Shown in pieces: positions 49,644-58,298 of a stretch of 64,000 bases of DNA. Source of the DNA: Pseudomonadota bacterium (lineage in GTDB: Bacteria > Myxococcota_A > UBA796 > SXON01); contig JAUXTN010000245.1 in the NCBI GenBank assembly GCA_030684355.1, positions 1 to 64,000 of the forward strand. The letters run 5' to 3'. Position numbers and translations under genes: made by a program. The notes under the pieces were generated by a model, which did no database searches, had not been told where the DNA came from, and was given only the letters and a program-made list of their open reading frames with translations. Within the stretch, counting starts at the first letter, position 1. Each line of letters starts with the position of its first letter.

Positions 49644-51076
49644 GCCCCACCTCCCATCTGCTGCGCGGCCTGCTTGATCGCGTCAGCGAAGGCGTTGACG
49701 AGCAGTTGGTCCTTCGCGGGGTCCACCTCGGGCGCCTTCGCCTTCCGCGTCCGCGGCGCCTTGGTGGCCGGAACCGCCTGCGGGGGCGCCGCAGGCGGCC
49801 ACACGGGCTGCATCGACACGCTGGGCGCGGGCGCCTCGGGCGTCCGAGGCGCGGTCCCGAGCTTCTGCTGCCCTGCGGCGCAGGACTTCGCGGCGCGGGC
49901 GGCGGCGAGCGACACGCGCTCGGCGATGCGCCGGAGCGTCGTGACGATGTCGGGCTTCTCGCCGCGGCCGATGGCCTCCGACGCCTGCTGGTACGCCCCG
50001 GCGGCCCGGCGCACGTCCTCGAGCGCGGCGGTCTGTTCTTTCCCCGAGCACAGGGGCGAACCGACCAGCGCCTGGGCGTGCCTGATGAGCTTCCCGGCGC
50101 GGCCGAGCAGCTCGGGCGCCTCCGTTGAGCCCCAGAGGGACTGCGCGAGCTCCTGCAGCGCCTCTGCCTCCTTCTCGGTCGCGGAGGCGATGCGAGCCAC
50201 CGACGTCGGGCAGGACGGCGACTCCGGCATCGGGATGGACTCGAGCGACGGCGGGCTCGATGGCGAGGGGGTGGGCGCCGAGGCGGGCGTCTTGCCCCGC
50301 GTGAGCGCGCTCGCGTGCTTCGTGGCCACTCCCTTCTCGCGGGCGCCGAACGTGGCGACCGTCGCTCCCACATCGTTGACGACGGCCCAGCCCTTCTCGG
50401 TCTGGACGGCCCGGAACGTGGCCTTCGGCTGATAGCGGCCGGTCGGGTCCTTGCCCTCCTTCGGCGGGGTGTACGGGTGCTGGGCGGCGAACTCGGCGTC
50501 CACCGTGTTGCGACGGCGGGTGTCGCGGAAGCTGCACGCCTCGCTCACGAGGCCGACGACGAGGCCCATGCCCGCGGTGATCGCCTCGGCGAGGCCGCTG
50601 CGCTCGACACTCTCCTGCTTCGCCTGGCTGAACCACTTTCCCGCGCGGTCGAACGTGGCGGTCCAGCGCCCATCGGACTTCGACGTGAGCCTCAGCGTGC
50701 CGTAGCTCGCGACCTTGCGCTCCAGCGTCACGCGCGGCGTGCCGTCGTCGCAGACGAGAAGTCCCGCCCACTTGCCCTTCAGTGTCGCGGGACCGGCCGG
50801 CGGCGGGGCCGCCTTCATCCGGCGGAGCTCGGCTACCGCGGCGGCCGGATCGGCGTCGAGCTCAGGGGCGTGCGAAGGCGCGAGCCCGAGGTCGGTGCGC
50901 CACACCTTCGCGGGCGCCTTCTTGACCTGGTGGACGAGCAGCGCGGTGTTGTCCCGGGGACGCATCGCGAAGGCGACCTCGCCGCCGCATCCACGCCCGT
51001 AGGCGAGGAGCAGCCGCGGAACGTCCTCGTCGGCGCCGATGACGTTGAGGCGAAACTTCTCGGGCTTGCTGGTCAT
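49640..51076 (-). CDS. Unknown protein of the minus-strand structural-like operon
   Basis: 478 residues with no recognised domain. The N-terminal ~190 residues are strand-rich (FRLNVIGADEDVPRLLLAYG). A hydrophobic helix (LAEAITAGMGLVVGLVSEA) and a Pro/Ser-rich hinge near 270-290 follow. The C-terminal part is Ala/Glu-rich helix with Lys/Pro-rich linkers. Modular and partly disordered, it could be an internal virion or scaffold protein. It is separated by 3 bases from the next upstream gene, so it belongs to the same transcript. Confidence 0.6.
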   Translation of the reverse strand: MTSKPEKFRLNVIGADEDVPRLLLAYGRGCGGEVAFAMRPRDNTALLVHQVKKAPAKVWRTDLGLAPSHAPELDADPAAAVAELRRMKAAPPPAGPATLKGKWAGLLVCDDGTPRVTLERKVASYGTLRLTSKSDGRWTATFDRAGKWFSQAKQESVERSGLAEAITAGMGLVVGLVSEACSFRDTRRRNTVDAEFAAQHPYTPPKEGKDPTGRYQPKATFRAVQTEKGWAVVNDVGATVATFGAREKGVATKHASALTRGKTPASAPTPSPSSPPSLESIPMPESPSCPTSVARIASATEKEAEALQELAQSLWGSTEAPELLGRAGKLIRHAQALVGSPLCSGKEQTAALEDVRRAAGAYQQASEAIGRGEKPDIVTTLRRIAERVSLAAARAAKSCAAGQQKLGTAPRTPEAPAPSVSMQPVWPPAAPPQAVPATKAPRTRKAKAPEVDPAKDQLLVNAFADAIKQAAQQMGGGA

Positions 51077-51079
51077 GGA

Positions 51080-51733
51080 TTACCCCTTCCCCAGACGGGG
51101 GACAACGAAGATGGCGGCCCCGGCGAGGCCGAGGGCGGCGAGGAGCCAGCCCCAGCCGCCGCCCGGGTTGGTGGGATCGACGGGCGGCGTGGAGGACGGC
51201 GACGACTCGTTGATCTTCGCGATGGCGTCGGCGAGCGACGGGTCGCGCTCAAGCAGCGCGATCTCGTCGGCGAGCGTCTGCGCCTCCTTGTAGTGGACGA
51301 CGGCCCACGCGATCCCGGTGACCGACACGGCGATGACGGCGCCCGCGACGGCGATGGCGATGACGACGACCGGCGCCGCGCCGACCTTGATGGCGCCGCC
51401 CTTCTCGGCCTCGGTCGCCGGGCGCTCGTACTGCGTGTAGCCACGTGCGTGCGCGCTCCACGCGGTGAGCATCTCGACCGTGCGCCGCTCCAGCGCGACC
51501 AGCCGCGCGTCGGTCGGGTTCTTCGACCGCGCGTGAATTACGAGGGCTTGCGCGTGGATGATGCGGCTCCCCACGTTCGCCACGAGCGCGCGGTAGCCCG
51601 CGACGACGCGGGCCAACGGTTGGGGGTCGGACGCGAGGTAGCTCTTCACGCGCGCGAGCGACAGCTCGGCGGTGATCCGCATCGCGTTCATCCGCTCGAG
51701 GACGGCCTCGGCGCTGATGGGGAGGGTCGACAT
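51080..51733 (-). CDS. Membrane protein with two hydrophobic segments
   Basis: 217 residues. A helical N-terminal half (LERMNAMRITAELSLARVKSYL) leads into a long hydrophobic stretch (VVVIAIAVAGAVIAVSVTGI). A charged loop with SSPSSTPP and a second segment near the end (GWLLAALGLAGAAIFVVP) follow. No family recognised. It lies one base after the preceding gene. Confidence 0.65.
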   Translation of the reverse strand: MSTLPISAEAVLERMNAMRITAELSLARVKSYLASDPQPLARVVAGYRALVANVGSRIIHAQALVIHARSKNPTDARLVALERRTVEMLTAWSAHARGYTQYERPATEAEKGGAIKVGAAPVVVIAIAVAGAVIAVSVTGIAWAVVHYKEAQTLADEIALLERDPSLADAIAKINESSPSSTPPVDPTNPGGGWGWLLAALGLAGAAIFVVPRLGKG

Positions 51734-51734
51734 T

Positions 51735-52541
51735 TCAGCTCCCGCAACGGCGGTCGTCGCAACCGACGGGCGCGGGCTGGGCGGCCGGCGCCGCGGCCGG
51801 CTGCGCGGGGGGCGCGGGCTGGGGCGCGAGCTTCTGGAGGATCTTGCTCTTCACCAGCGGGTACAGGAGGAGCGGCAGGACGCCGACGTTGTCGCCCGCG
51901 AGCTTCCGGGCGGCCCCGTCGGACACGAGCTGCACCACGAACAGGCCGGGGCTGACCGACATGATCATCGCCCGCTGTCCCGGACGGGTCTGGATCTGGC
52001 CGCCGTCGCCGAGGGGGACGGGCTTCGACCACTTCGACGCGAACGCCGCGCTCGCGCGCTTGAACAGGTCCGCGACGGGCCGCTTCTTCGGCTCGGCGCC
52101 GACGTAGCCGTCGAGCCAGTTGCCCTCCGTCTCGGCCTCGGGGGACTCGGGCAGCTCCTCGACGCCCTCGTCGGGCTCCTCGGCCTCCCCGGGCTCGGCC
52201 TCCGGGATGTCCTCGAGCGCCGCGTCCATCTCGTCCTCGCCGGGCTTACGCGCACGGCTCGGCTTCTTGGGCTTCCAGCCGAGGGCCTTGAGATCGCTCA
52301 TCACGACCCGGAGGTTCGTCTTGGCCTGCTTGACCACGCCCTTCCAGCCGAGCGGCTTGCGGATGCGGAGGTGGGCGACGCGCCGCTTGAGCGCGCGAGC
52401 CCGCCGCAGCTTGCGACGGATTTGTCGGTCCTTTTGGGAGACCTTGCGCCGGGGCCCGGCGACGAGGGTGTCACCGCCGTCCCCAGCGAACTCGACGGGG
52501 CCGACGACGCGGGCACGGATGAAACGAGAGGAGGCGGGCAT
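51735..52541 (-). CDS. Basic/acidic modular protein, unknown
   Basis: 268 residues. The N-terminal third is strongly basic (RKVSQKDRQIRRKLRRARAL), the middle strongly acidic and Pro-rich (~100-145), and the C-terminal part contains a hydrophobic segment (AGDNVGVLPLLLYPLVKS) and an Ala/Pro tail ending in CDDRRCGS. The basic arm could bind nucleic acid. Its ATG overlaps the upstream TGA. Confidence 0.6.
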   Translation of the reverse strand: MPASSRFIRARVVGPVEFAGDGGDTLVAGPRRKVSQKDRQIRRKLRRARALKRRVAHLRIRKPLGWKGVVKQAKTNLRVVMSDLKALGWKPKKPSRARKPGEDEMDAALEDIPEAEPGEAEEPDEGVEELPESPEAETEGNWLDGYVGAEPKKRPVADLFKRASAAFASKWSKPVPLGDGGQIQTRPGQRAMIMSVSPGLFVVQLVSDGAARKLAGDNVGVLPLLLYPLVKSKILQKLAPQPAPPAQPAAAPAAQPAPVGCDDRRCGS

Positions 52542-53119
52542 CAGGACTCCCGGCGCCGGGAACGGCGCGAGTGGGTGGGGCGGTTGGAACGGCGGGCGCG
52601 CGCGGGGTCGCGGCGGATGCCGGCGAGGCGGACGCGCGTGACGATGCGCTCATGGCACTGGCGGCCGTCGAGGCGCTCGTCGAGCATCCCGAGGCGCGCG
52701 GAGGGATCGTCGAACCAGGCGGTGCCGTGGACGACGTACCGGACGACGCAGTGGTAGAGCCCGTGGCCGCCCTCGCGCACCTGCGTCGTGAGCGCGACCT
52801 CGGCGGGGATCGAGGTCAGGCCGAGCGCCTTCGCCTGCGCGTAGCCGGGGTCGTTCGGGGAGAGCGCACGCCAGCCGCGGGCGAGGAGCTCGCCGGCGCG
52901 CGCGGCGGCGAGGGCGTCACAGTCCTCCCATCCCTGCGCGAGCAGCTGGATGAAGTCGGACCAGGTCTCCTCCTCCTCACGGCCGTACCGCACGCTCGTC
53001 GCGTACAGGAGCGGCAGCGACGGCCGCTCGCGGAGCAGGCGCGCGTTGCAACGGGCCAGCCAATTGAGGAGGCTGACCGCGTCGCGTTCGTTGAAGGTGA
53101 GGGCGACCGTGATGTTCAC
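52541..53119 (-). CDS. Transglutaminase-like cysteine peptidase
   Basis: 192 residues. The order of motifs fits a Cys-His-Asp transglutaminase fold: WEDCDALAAARAGELLARG (Cys with following Asp), LYHCVVRYVVHG (His) and FDDPSARLGM (Asp). Similar small proteins occur in phage structural clusters, where they probably act on peptidoglycan peptides or process virion proteins. The C-terminal 25 residues are Arg/Ser-rich. It is coupled to the next gene (TGATG). Confidence 0.65.
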   Translation of the reverse strand: MNITVALTFNERDAVSLLNWLARCNARLLRERPSLPLLYATSVRYGREEEETWSDFIQLLAQGWEDCDALAAARAGELLARGWRALSPNDPGYAQAKALGLTSIPAEVALTTQVREGGHGLYHCVVRYVVHGTAWFDDPSARLGMLDERLDGRQCHERIVTRVRLAGIRRDPARARRSNRPTHSRRSRRRES

Positions 53120-53134
53120 GAGGGTGTCCGTGGA

Positions 53135-53551
53135 TCAGGAGGTGGCGAGCTGGAAGGGGCCGTTGCTGACGACGTCCACGGCGGCGTAGACGGTGGGGTT
53201 GGTGCCGCCGGTGAGCACGAGGCGCGCCCGGACCCAGGGGAGGAGCGCCACGTTGGCGGCCTCGATGACCTCGGAGTACGTGCCCGCGCCGGTGCGGCTG
53301 GTGCCGCTCGCAAGGTCCATCCAGACGACGCCGTCCACCGAGCCCTGGATGAAGATCTGGGCGGTCGGCGAGGTGACGCCGCCGGCGAACGTGAGCGAGG
53401 TGACGAAACGGAAGTCCTGCGCGTCGTCGGTCTGCGGGTCGACCTGCGCGGGCAGGATGCGGTAGCCAGTCCCGTTGGTCGTCACGATGACCGCCGCGGT
53501 GGACAAAATGTTCAGGAGCTTCGTCGTGACGAGGTTTGCGTAGCACTTCAT
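53135..53551 (-). CDS. All-beta protein, possible virion protein
   Basis: 138 residues, no signal peptide, no Cys motif beyond residue 3. Nearly all predicted strands: LLNILSTAAVIVTTNGTGYR, DFRFVTSLTFAGG, QIFIQGSVDGVVWMDLASG, WVRARLVLTGGTNPTVYAAVDVV. The length and strand count fit a single jelly roll or similar sandwich, as in small capsid or decoration proteins. Evidence is pattern only. Confidence 0.5.
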   Translation of the reverse strand: MKCYANLVTTKLLNILSTAAVIVTTNGTGYRILPAQVDPQTDDAQDFRFVTSLTFAGGVTSPTAQIFIQGSVDGVVWMDLASGTSRTGAGTYSEVIEAANVALLPWVRARLVLTGGTNPTVYAAVDVVSNGPFQLATS

Positions 53552-53569
53552 GGCCGAGGTCCTCGGGAA

Positions 53570-54202
53570 TCAAAGGTGGAGAAGAAAGACGAGACGGTAG
53601 GCGTAGGTGCCCGCCGGTAGGACCAGGCGGACGGTGGCCGCGTCACCGACCGGGGCGCCCGGAGCGGGCTGGCCGTTGCCGGCGTACCGGCCGCGGGCGG
53701 TGTCGTTCACATCGAGCAGTTCGATGAACGAGGTGGGAAGGAGTGTGTTGTCGGAGAGCTCGAGGCGGACGAACTTCGCCCACGGAGGCGGCTTGACGTC
53801 CACGTTCCCGCCCCCGATCTCCTGCGAGCTGTCCCCGCGGACGGTCCACTGGTTTTCGGTGTCACATTGGCCGTCCGCGATGGCGGCTCGACCCTGGATC
53901 CCCGTCGCGGTCGACAGGTTGGAGCCGAACACCTGGAGCATGGTGGCGTGGACGCACACACGGGTGCAGTTGGGGACGTTGAGCCTGGCCGTGCGCTGCG
54001 CACCCCCGCCGCCCGACCACACGAGGCGTGCTTCCCAGGGGGAGCCCTCGTCGGACCAGAGGTCGATGATGCGCCAGTCTCCGTCGCCGGCACCTACGGA
54101 CTGGGCCGTGAGCACCTCCACCTCTGCGCCCGCCGCACCGGCCACCGTCGAAGCGGGGAGCTTCGCGGCACCGGAACGGCGAGAGAGTTTGCAGGCGCCC
54201 AC
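53570..54202 (-). CDS. Beta-rich protein, possible virion protein
   Basis: 210 residues from GTG 54202, preceded by GGGGTGA. Strand-rich: VEVLTAQSV, WRIIDLWSDEGSPWEARLVWSG, AKFVRLELSDNTLL, ATVRLVLPAGTYAYRLVFLLHL. Two isolated Cys (NCTRVCVHA). It lies between two other beta-rich genes, and the three could be subunits of one shell. No homology is established. Confidence 0.5.
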   Translation of the reverse strand: MGACKLSRRSGAAKLPASTVAGAAGAEVEVLTAQSVGAGDGDWRIIDLWSDEGSPWEARLVWSGGGGAQRTARLNVPNCTRVCVHATMLQVFGSNLSTATGIQGRAAIADGQCDTENQWTVRGDSSQEIGGGNVDVKPPPWAKFVRLELSDNTLLPTSFIELLDVNDTARGRYAGNGQPAPGAPVGDAATVRLVLPAGTYAYRLVFLLHL

Positions 54203-54219
54203 GGCTCACCCCCGCCCGA

Positions 54220-54918
54220 TCAGCAGCGCTGGGTCTTGACCCGCGCCTTGCCGTAAAAGCTGAGCTTCAGGGCAGTCGTGGTCGAACCCGCGGTGTAGTT
54301 GATCGTGACCGGCACGCCGGCCCGGAGGATGCGGCCACCGAACGACGGCCCGTGGTACGCGGTGGGCGAGATCAGCGCCGCGTCGAGGTTGTCGAGCACC
54401 ACCGGGTCGTCGCCCGAGATGATGGTGTTGATCGTGGCGGCGGTGTCGCCCGTTGCGAAGATCTTCGACAGGTGGAGGCTCGTGCGCGGGGTGAGCGTCA
54501 CGCTCATCGACTGCCCGACGGCGGTGGCGACGGTGCCGGTGACGGTGACGTTGCGCTCCACGATCTTCCCCTTGCGAGCCTTCTTGAGACGGCCCTGCAG
54601 CCGCTTGTTCTTCCGAGCGAGGCGGTTCTGGCGGCGCTTCACGCGGCGAGCCCGGCGCTGCTTCGGCGTGAGTCCGATCTCGTCCCCGAGGTCGTCGTCC
54701 CCGAGGTCGTCGTCCCCCAGGTCGTCGTCGCCCAGGTCGTCGCCCAGGTCGTCGTCGCCGAGGTCGTCGTCGCCGAAGTCGTCGTCACCGAAGTCGTCGG
54801 CGCCGAACGAGGGGTCGCCATCGAAGCCCTGGAGGGACGCGCGGAGGGAGGTGCGGTCGACGAGGCATTCGCCGGCAGCGGTGAAGGTCACGAGGGCCCA
54901 GAGAGATGCCGTGGTCAT
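54220..54918 (-). CDS. Protein with acidic repeat, basic arm and beta domain; candidate capsid protein
   Basis: 232 residues, ATG 54918 with AAAGGAC upstream. Residues ~33-78 are tandem GDDDL/GDDDF pentapeptides. Residues ~84-118 are very basic (KQRRARRVKRRQNRLARKNK). The last ~115 residues are a beta domain (VTVTGTVATAVGQSMSVTL, VPVTINYTAGSTTTALKLSF). A basic arm followed by a beta sandwich is the layout of many small-virus capsid proteins; the acidic repeat could neutralise the arm before genome binding. This is inference. Confidence 0.5.
   Translation of the reverse strand: MTTASLWALVTFTAAGECLVDRTSLRASLQGFDGDPSFGADDFGDDDFGDDDLGDDDLGDDLGDDDLGDDDLGDDDLGDEIGLTPKQRRARRVKRRQNRLARKNKRLQGRLKKARKGKIVERNVTVTGTVATAVGQSMSVTLTPRTSLHLSKIFATGDTAATINTIISGDDPVVLDNLDAALISPTAYHGPSFGGRILRAGVPVTINYTAGSTTTALKLSFYGKARVKTQRC
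54694..54800 (-). repeat. 15-bp tandem repeat encoding GDDDL units
   Basis: About eight units; some are shortened to GDDL by loss of one codon. Units differ by single bases, which suggests slippage and drift. Confidence 0.85.
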
Positions 54919-54988
54919 CGGAGTTGTCCTTTGGTTGGGGAAGCGGAGCAGAGTGGAGTGGTGGAAGTGGCGGGGTGGAAGGTGTGAA

Positions 54989-55603
54989 TCAGCGACGTTC
55001 GCGGATGAAGCGCTCGGAGCGCCCGCCCTCGCGGCGACGGCGGCCCTCGACGGCCTCGCCCTCGGTGCCGGGGCTCATGCGGACCATCCGGGCGATCTCG
55101 CCGATGTCGTCGCCCTTGAGCTGCGCAGGGGCAGGCGCGGGCACGGCGGCGGCCGGGGCCGGAGCCGGGGCCTGCGCGGGCGGGGTCGCGGGGGCGTTCT
55201 TCTTGTCCGCGAGCGCCTTGCCCGCGTGGCGTCCGATGCGCCCGATGCCGGTCGCGAGGAGACCGTTGCCGATGGCGAGCGCGTGGCTTCCGCCCTTGCC
55301 CGACATCGACTGGTACAGGCCGTAGCCGCCCACGATCAGGCCGCCGCCGAGCCGGAGATCGACCGGGCCGAGGTCCATCTTCTCCTCGCCGAGGTACCCC
55401 TCCGCGAAGGACGCCGCGAACACCGTGCCCTGCGTCTCCGCCGTCGCGATCACGGCGTCGGCGATGCTCTCGGACATCTCCTTGGCGCGGGAGAGGCGCC
55501 CGCCGAGGCTCTTGACCTTGTCCAGCGCCTCGTTCAGCACGCCGGTCTTCTTGCTGTCGGGAACCTTCTCGCCTGCGACGGCCTTGCTCAGGGCGGTACT
55601 CAT
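54989..55603 (-). CDS. First gene of the structural-like operon; glycine-zipper protein
   Basis: 204 residues from ATG 55603 (the frame extends to 55678 without support). The helical N-terminal part (VLNEALDKVKSLGGRLSRAKEM) is followed by a Gly-rich membrane-like stretch (LGGGLIVGGYGLYQSMSG and LAIGNGLLATGIGRIG), an Ala/Pro linker and a basic end. It could insert into membranes or line a membrane-containing particle. The GCGGCAA array lies just upstream. Confidence 0.6.
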   Translation of the reverse strand: MSTALSKAVAGEKVPDSKKTGVLNEALDKVKSLGGRLSRAKEMSESIADAVIATAETQGTVFAASFAEGYLGEEKMDLGPVDLRLGGGLIVGGYGLYQSMSGKGGSHALAIGNGLLATGIGRIGRHAGKALADKKNAPATPPAQAPAPAPAAAVPAPAPAQLKGDDIGEIARMVRMSPGTEGEAVEGRRRREGGRSERFIRERR

Positions 55604-55716
55604 CGGTGTCTTCCTTCGGGGGTGGGTGAGACCGGCGGGCCGGTCGGGAGAGGAGAGGCCGGGGATTCCGGCCGACACGGATGACTATGAGGGCGATAGT
55701 GCAGTGCGGAAGGGCG

Positions 55717-55958
55717 TTTCACTTGCCGCCGCTTGCCGCACTCAGGCGACGGGAGCGGCGGCAAGTCGGGGGCGCACGGCGGCAACCGGTCGGGGCGTCC
55801 GCGGTCAGCGCGGCAACGGCCTCGACGGGGTCGCGGCAAGGCGAAACCACGGCGCGGCCAGCGCGGAAAGGGCCCGCGGCAAGCATCGACGCGGTCGCGG
55901 CCAGCGCGGAAACCGACGGCGGCAAGTGCGGCAACCGACGCGCGGCAAGCGGCGGCAA
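55717..55958. repeat. GCGGCAA array in a divergent promoter region
   Basis: Nine plus-strand GCGGCAA copies at irregular spacing (about 55757-55958) plus two inverted copies in TTTCACTTGCCGCC-GCTTGCCGC (55717-55739). The array fills most of the 439-base gap between the divergent operons. It could be an operator cluster, a partition or centromere-like site, or an iteron-type origin. Confidence 0.75.
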
Positions 55959-56042
55959 GCTGTTTTTACCGTCAAGACTGATGCTCGACGATACTTTATG
56001 GGTGTGTCGTCAACTACCCGCGATGACAATGGAACTGAATCG

Positions 56043-57194
56043 ATGCGCGCCTACATCTTCCACGACCTCGATCCCGTCCGAAAGCGCCTCGCCCAGCACG
56101 CCGAGGACATCGGCTACCTGATCCTCGCCGAGGTGACGGGCCGGCACAACACCGAGAAGCTCGGGCGTCTGGACTTCACGCCGACCGACCTTCACGTCTA
56201 CCTCCAGCCCGAGGAGCCTCGGTCCGAGGAGTTCCCCGAGGCGGGGCAACTCGACGACGAGGACGGGGACGAGGAAGAGGAAGTGGAGTCCCCCGGCCTC
56301 GGCGCCGCGACCGGCGACCCGACCCCCGTCGACCTCGCCAACGCCGCGTTCCGATGGGTCCGCGAGACGGCGGGCGAGAACATGAACAGCCTCAAGCGCT
56401 GCAAGTTCAAGCTCTCGGTCTGGAGCCCCAAGGGCGACAAGCTCCTCTACAGCACGCGGTTCTCCTGCGAGAACCCCGACTGGATGGATGACGACCCCGA
56501 CCAGGACGAGCCCGTCGAGCGGAAGCCGCCCGCGCTGGTGCCCGCCCCGGCCGGGTTCGCGATGACGGCGCCGGGCGCCGCGAGCCTGCCGGCCGGGACC
56601 ACGGTCGTCCCGCAGGTCCGCGTTGCTCCCGAGGCGGCGCTCGCCATGCTGATGCTCGACGCCATCCCGGAGGGGCGCGTCTGGAAGGCCCTCGGCGGCG
56701 GGTTCGAGCAGCTCCTACACCTGTACCAGGAGGGCTTCGGCACCCTCACGCGCCTCCAGAACACCGCGCTCGGCACCCACAACACCCAGATCCTCCGCAA
56801 CCAGAAGGTGCTCGAGGATCTGATGGGCCAGCTCATCACATTGCGCGTCGGCGTCGCCAGCGCGGACAACGAGCAGAAGGAGGAGGCCCAGGGCGCCCGC
56901 GTCCGCGAGGAGCTCGGCAAGCAGTTCATCGCGGAGATGGGCGGCCTCGGTCGCGCCGTCGCTGCCGCGAAGTTCGGCATGGCCCCGGAGCTCGTGGAGC
57001 TTGCCGACATCGTCACCGCTTCCCCCGAGCTCGCGGACGCGCTGAAGGCCCCCGAGGTCCGCCGGATGCTCCGCGACGAGAAGACGCGGAAGGAGCTCGC
57101 CGAGCTGCTCATGCTCGCCGCGAAGTCGGCCGACGCCGCCAACTCCTCGCCCCCTGCCAACACGCCGCCGAAGGATGAGCCCAAGGCGGCCTGA
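56043..57194 (+). CDS. Unknown protein, first gene of the plus-strand operon
   Basis: 383 residues from ATG 56043; ATG 55998 is an alternative. The N-terminal ~150 residues are a mixed fold (RAYIFHDLDPVRKRLAQHAED ... KFKLSVWSPKGDKLLYSTRF) with an acidic insert. The rest is mainly helical, with GTHNTQILRNQKVLEDLMGQL and several predicted coiled coils. No family recognised. It is downstream of the GCGGCAA array, 31 bases ahead of the next gene. Confidence 0.65.
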   Translation: MRAYIFHDLDPVRKRLAQHAEDIGYLILAEVTGRHNTEKLGRLDFTPTDLHVYLQPEEPRSEEFPEAGQLDDEDGDEEEEVESPGLGAATGDPTPVDLANAAFRWVRETAGENMNSLKRCKFKLSVWSPKGDKLLYSTRFSCENPDWMDDDPDQDEPVERKPPALVPAPAGFAMTAPGAASLPAGTTVVPQVRVAPEAALAMLMLDAIPEGRVWKALGGGFEQLLHLYQEGFGTLTRLQNTALGTHNTQILRNQKVLEDLMGQLITLRVGVASADNEQKEEAQGARVREELGKQFIAEMGGLGRAVAAAKFGMAPELVELADIVTASPELADALKAPEVRRMLRDEKTRKELAELLMLAAKSADAANSSPPANTPPKDEPKAA

Positions 57195-57225
57195 TCCCCC
57201 GAACGATCACACCAAGGAGACTCCC

Positions 57226-57813
57226 ATGCCGGAGACCGCTACCCGTCTGCCCCGCATCCGCCCCGACAAGAAGCCCGACTGGGCCGACGTTATCGACAAG
57301 TTCTACGCCGACAGCTTCGACGCGCGCACTAAGGACGCGCTGCTGGAGTCCGCGGAGGCCTTCTCCGACATGGCGCCCGAGGAGCAGGCGTTCCACCAGG
57401 CGCACCTCACCTTCCGTCAGGTGCAGGCGCTCGCCGACATCCACGCGACGCTCAAGGGCATCGAGCGCGGCCTCGCCGGGCTCGATCCCAAGGCGCTCGG
57501 CGCGCTCCGCCACCTCCCCGGGGTCAAGAAGGCGCTCGTAGTGATTGCACGCGGCCAGCAGGAGATGCTCGACCTCCTCGAGTCCGGCGCCGGGTCCGGT
57601 GGCGTCGCCGGCGACGACCGCGACGAGGACGACGACAACGACGACGGCGCCGGGGAGGAAGACGACGACGAGGACAGCGAGCTCGCCGACGCCGTCGACG
57701 CCGACGAGGTGGAGGAGGAGGACCACGGGAACGGTGACAGTGTCGCCGTCGTGACCGAAGTGCTGCCGGCCGGCGTTCGCCGCCCTGTGTCGGAAGAGGG
57801 AGGTGACGCGTGA
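57226..57813 (+). CDS. Acidic helical protein, unknown
   Basis: 195 residues from ATG 57226 with AAGGAGA upstream. Helical for ~120 residues, then a run of Asp/Glu (DDRDEDDDNDDGAGEEDDDE). Highly acidic tails are seen in DNA-mimic, scaffold and chaperone proteins; here the role is unknown. Its stop overlaps the next GTG start. Confidence 0.65.
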   Translation: MPETATRLPRIRPDKKPDWADVIDKFYADSFDARTKDALLESAEAFSDMAPEEQAFHQAHLTFRQVQALADIHATLKGIERGLAGLDPKALGALRHLPGVKKALVVIARGQQEMLDLLESGAGSGGVAGDDRDEDDDNDDGAGEEDDDEDSELADAVDADEVEEEDHGNGDSVAVVTEVLPAGVRRPVSEEGGDA

Positions 57814-58298
57814 ACCCGGCACTCGCGAAGGACCCGACCGCCCTCCGGGTCAACCTCACGGCACCCACCACGGCCGTGCGCATCGGGCCGTTCAGCTTCG
57901 ACGGGCTCAAGGCCCTGCTCGGCGTCGATCTAGCCGAGGTGCTCTCGCCGCTCATGGTCGCGCCGAAGTTCCAGCGCTCGATCCCCGGCGGCTTCATCGA
58001 CGTGTTCCCGCTCGCCATCCCCGACGGCGAGGGGCTCTCGATTCCCGTGAAGCTGCTCGGCGGCGTGGGCTTCTGGAACATGCGCGGCGTGCTCGTGCTC
58101 CAGGTCCCGCCCGCCGCGGTGGACCTCGTGCGCGCGCAACTCGTCACCGAGATCGCCGCGGGGGAGGCCGCCGGGCCTCGTCACGCCGACAACGGCGCGG
58201 GCGGCACCGTCACGGAGTTCGCCGTGCGGCTGCGGCCGGGGATGCGGAAGGCGATCCCGATGGGCAACTTCGGCGAGCTCGGCGTGGAGGCGGCGTGA
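57810..58298 (+). CDS. Unknown small protein
   Basis: 162 residues from GTG 57810, coupled on both sides by GTGA. Mixed strands and helices (LRVNLTAPTTAVRIGPFSFDG, SIPVKLLGGVGFWNMRGVLV, VTEFAVRLRPGMRKAIPMG). No Cys, no signal, no known motif. Confidence 0.65.
   Translation: MNPALAKDPTALRVNLTAPTTAVRIGPFSFDGLKALLGVDLAEVLSPLMVAPKFQRSIPGGFIDVFPLAIPDGEGLSIPVKLLGGVGFWNMRGVLVLQVPPAAVDLVRAQLVTEIAAGEAAGPRHADNGAGGTVTEFAVRLRPGMRKAIPMGNFGELGVEAA

Noticed and set aside
55717..55958. GCGGCAA repeats considered as a CRISPR array
   Set aside because: The unit is only 7 bases with irregular spacing, and there are no spacers or cas genes.
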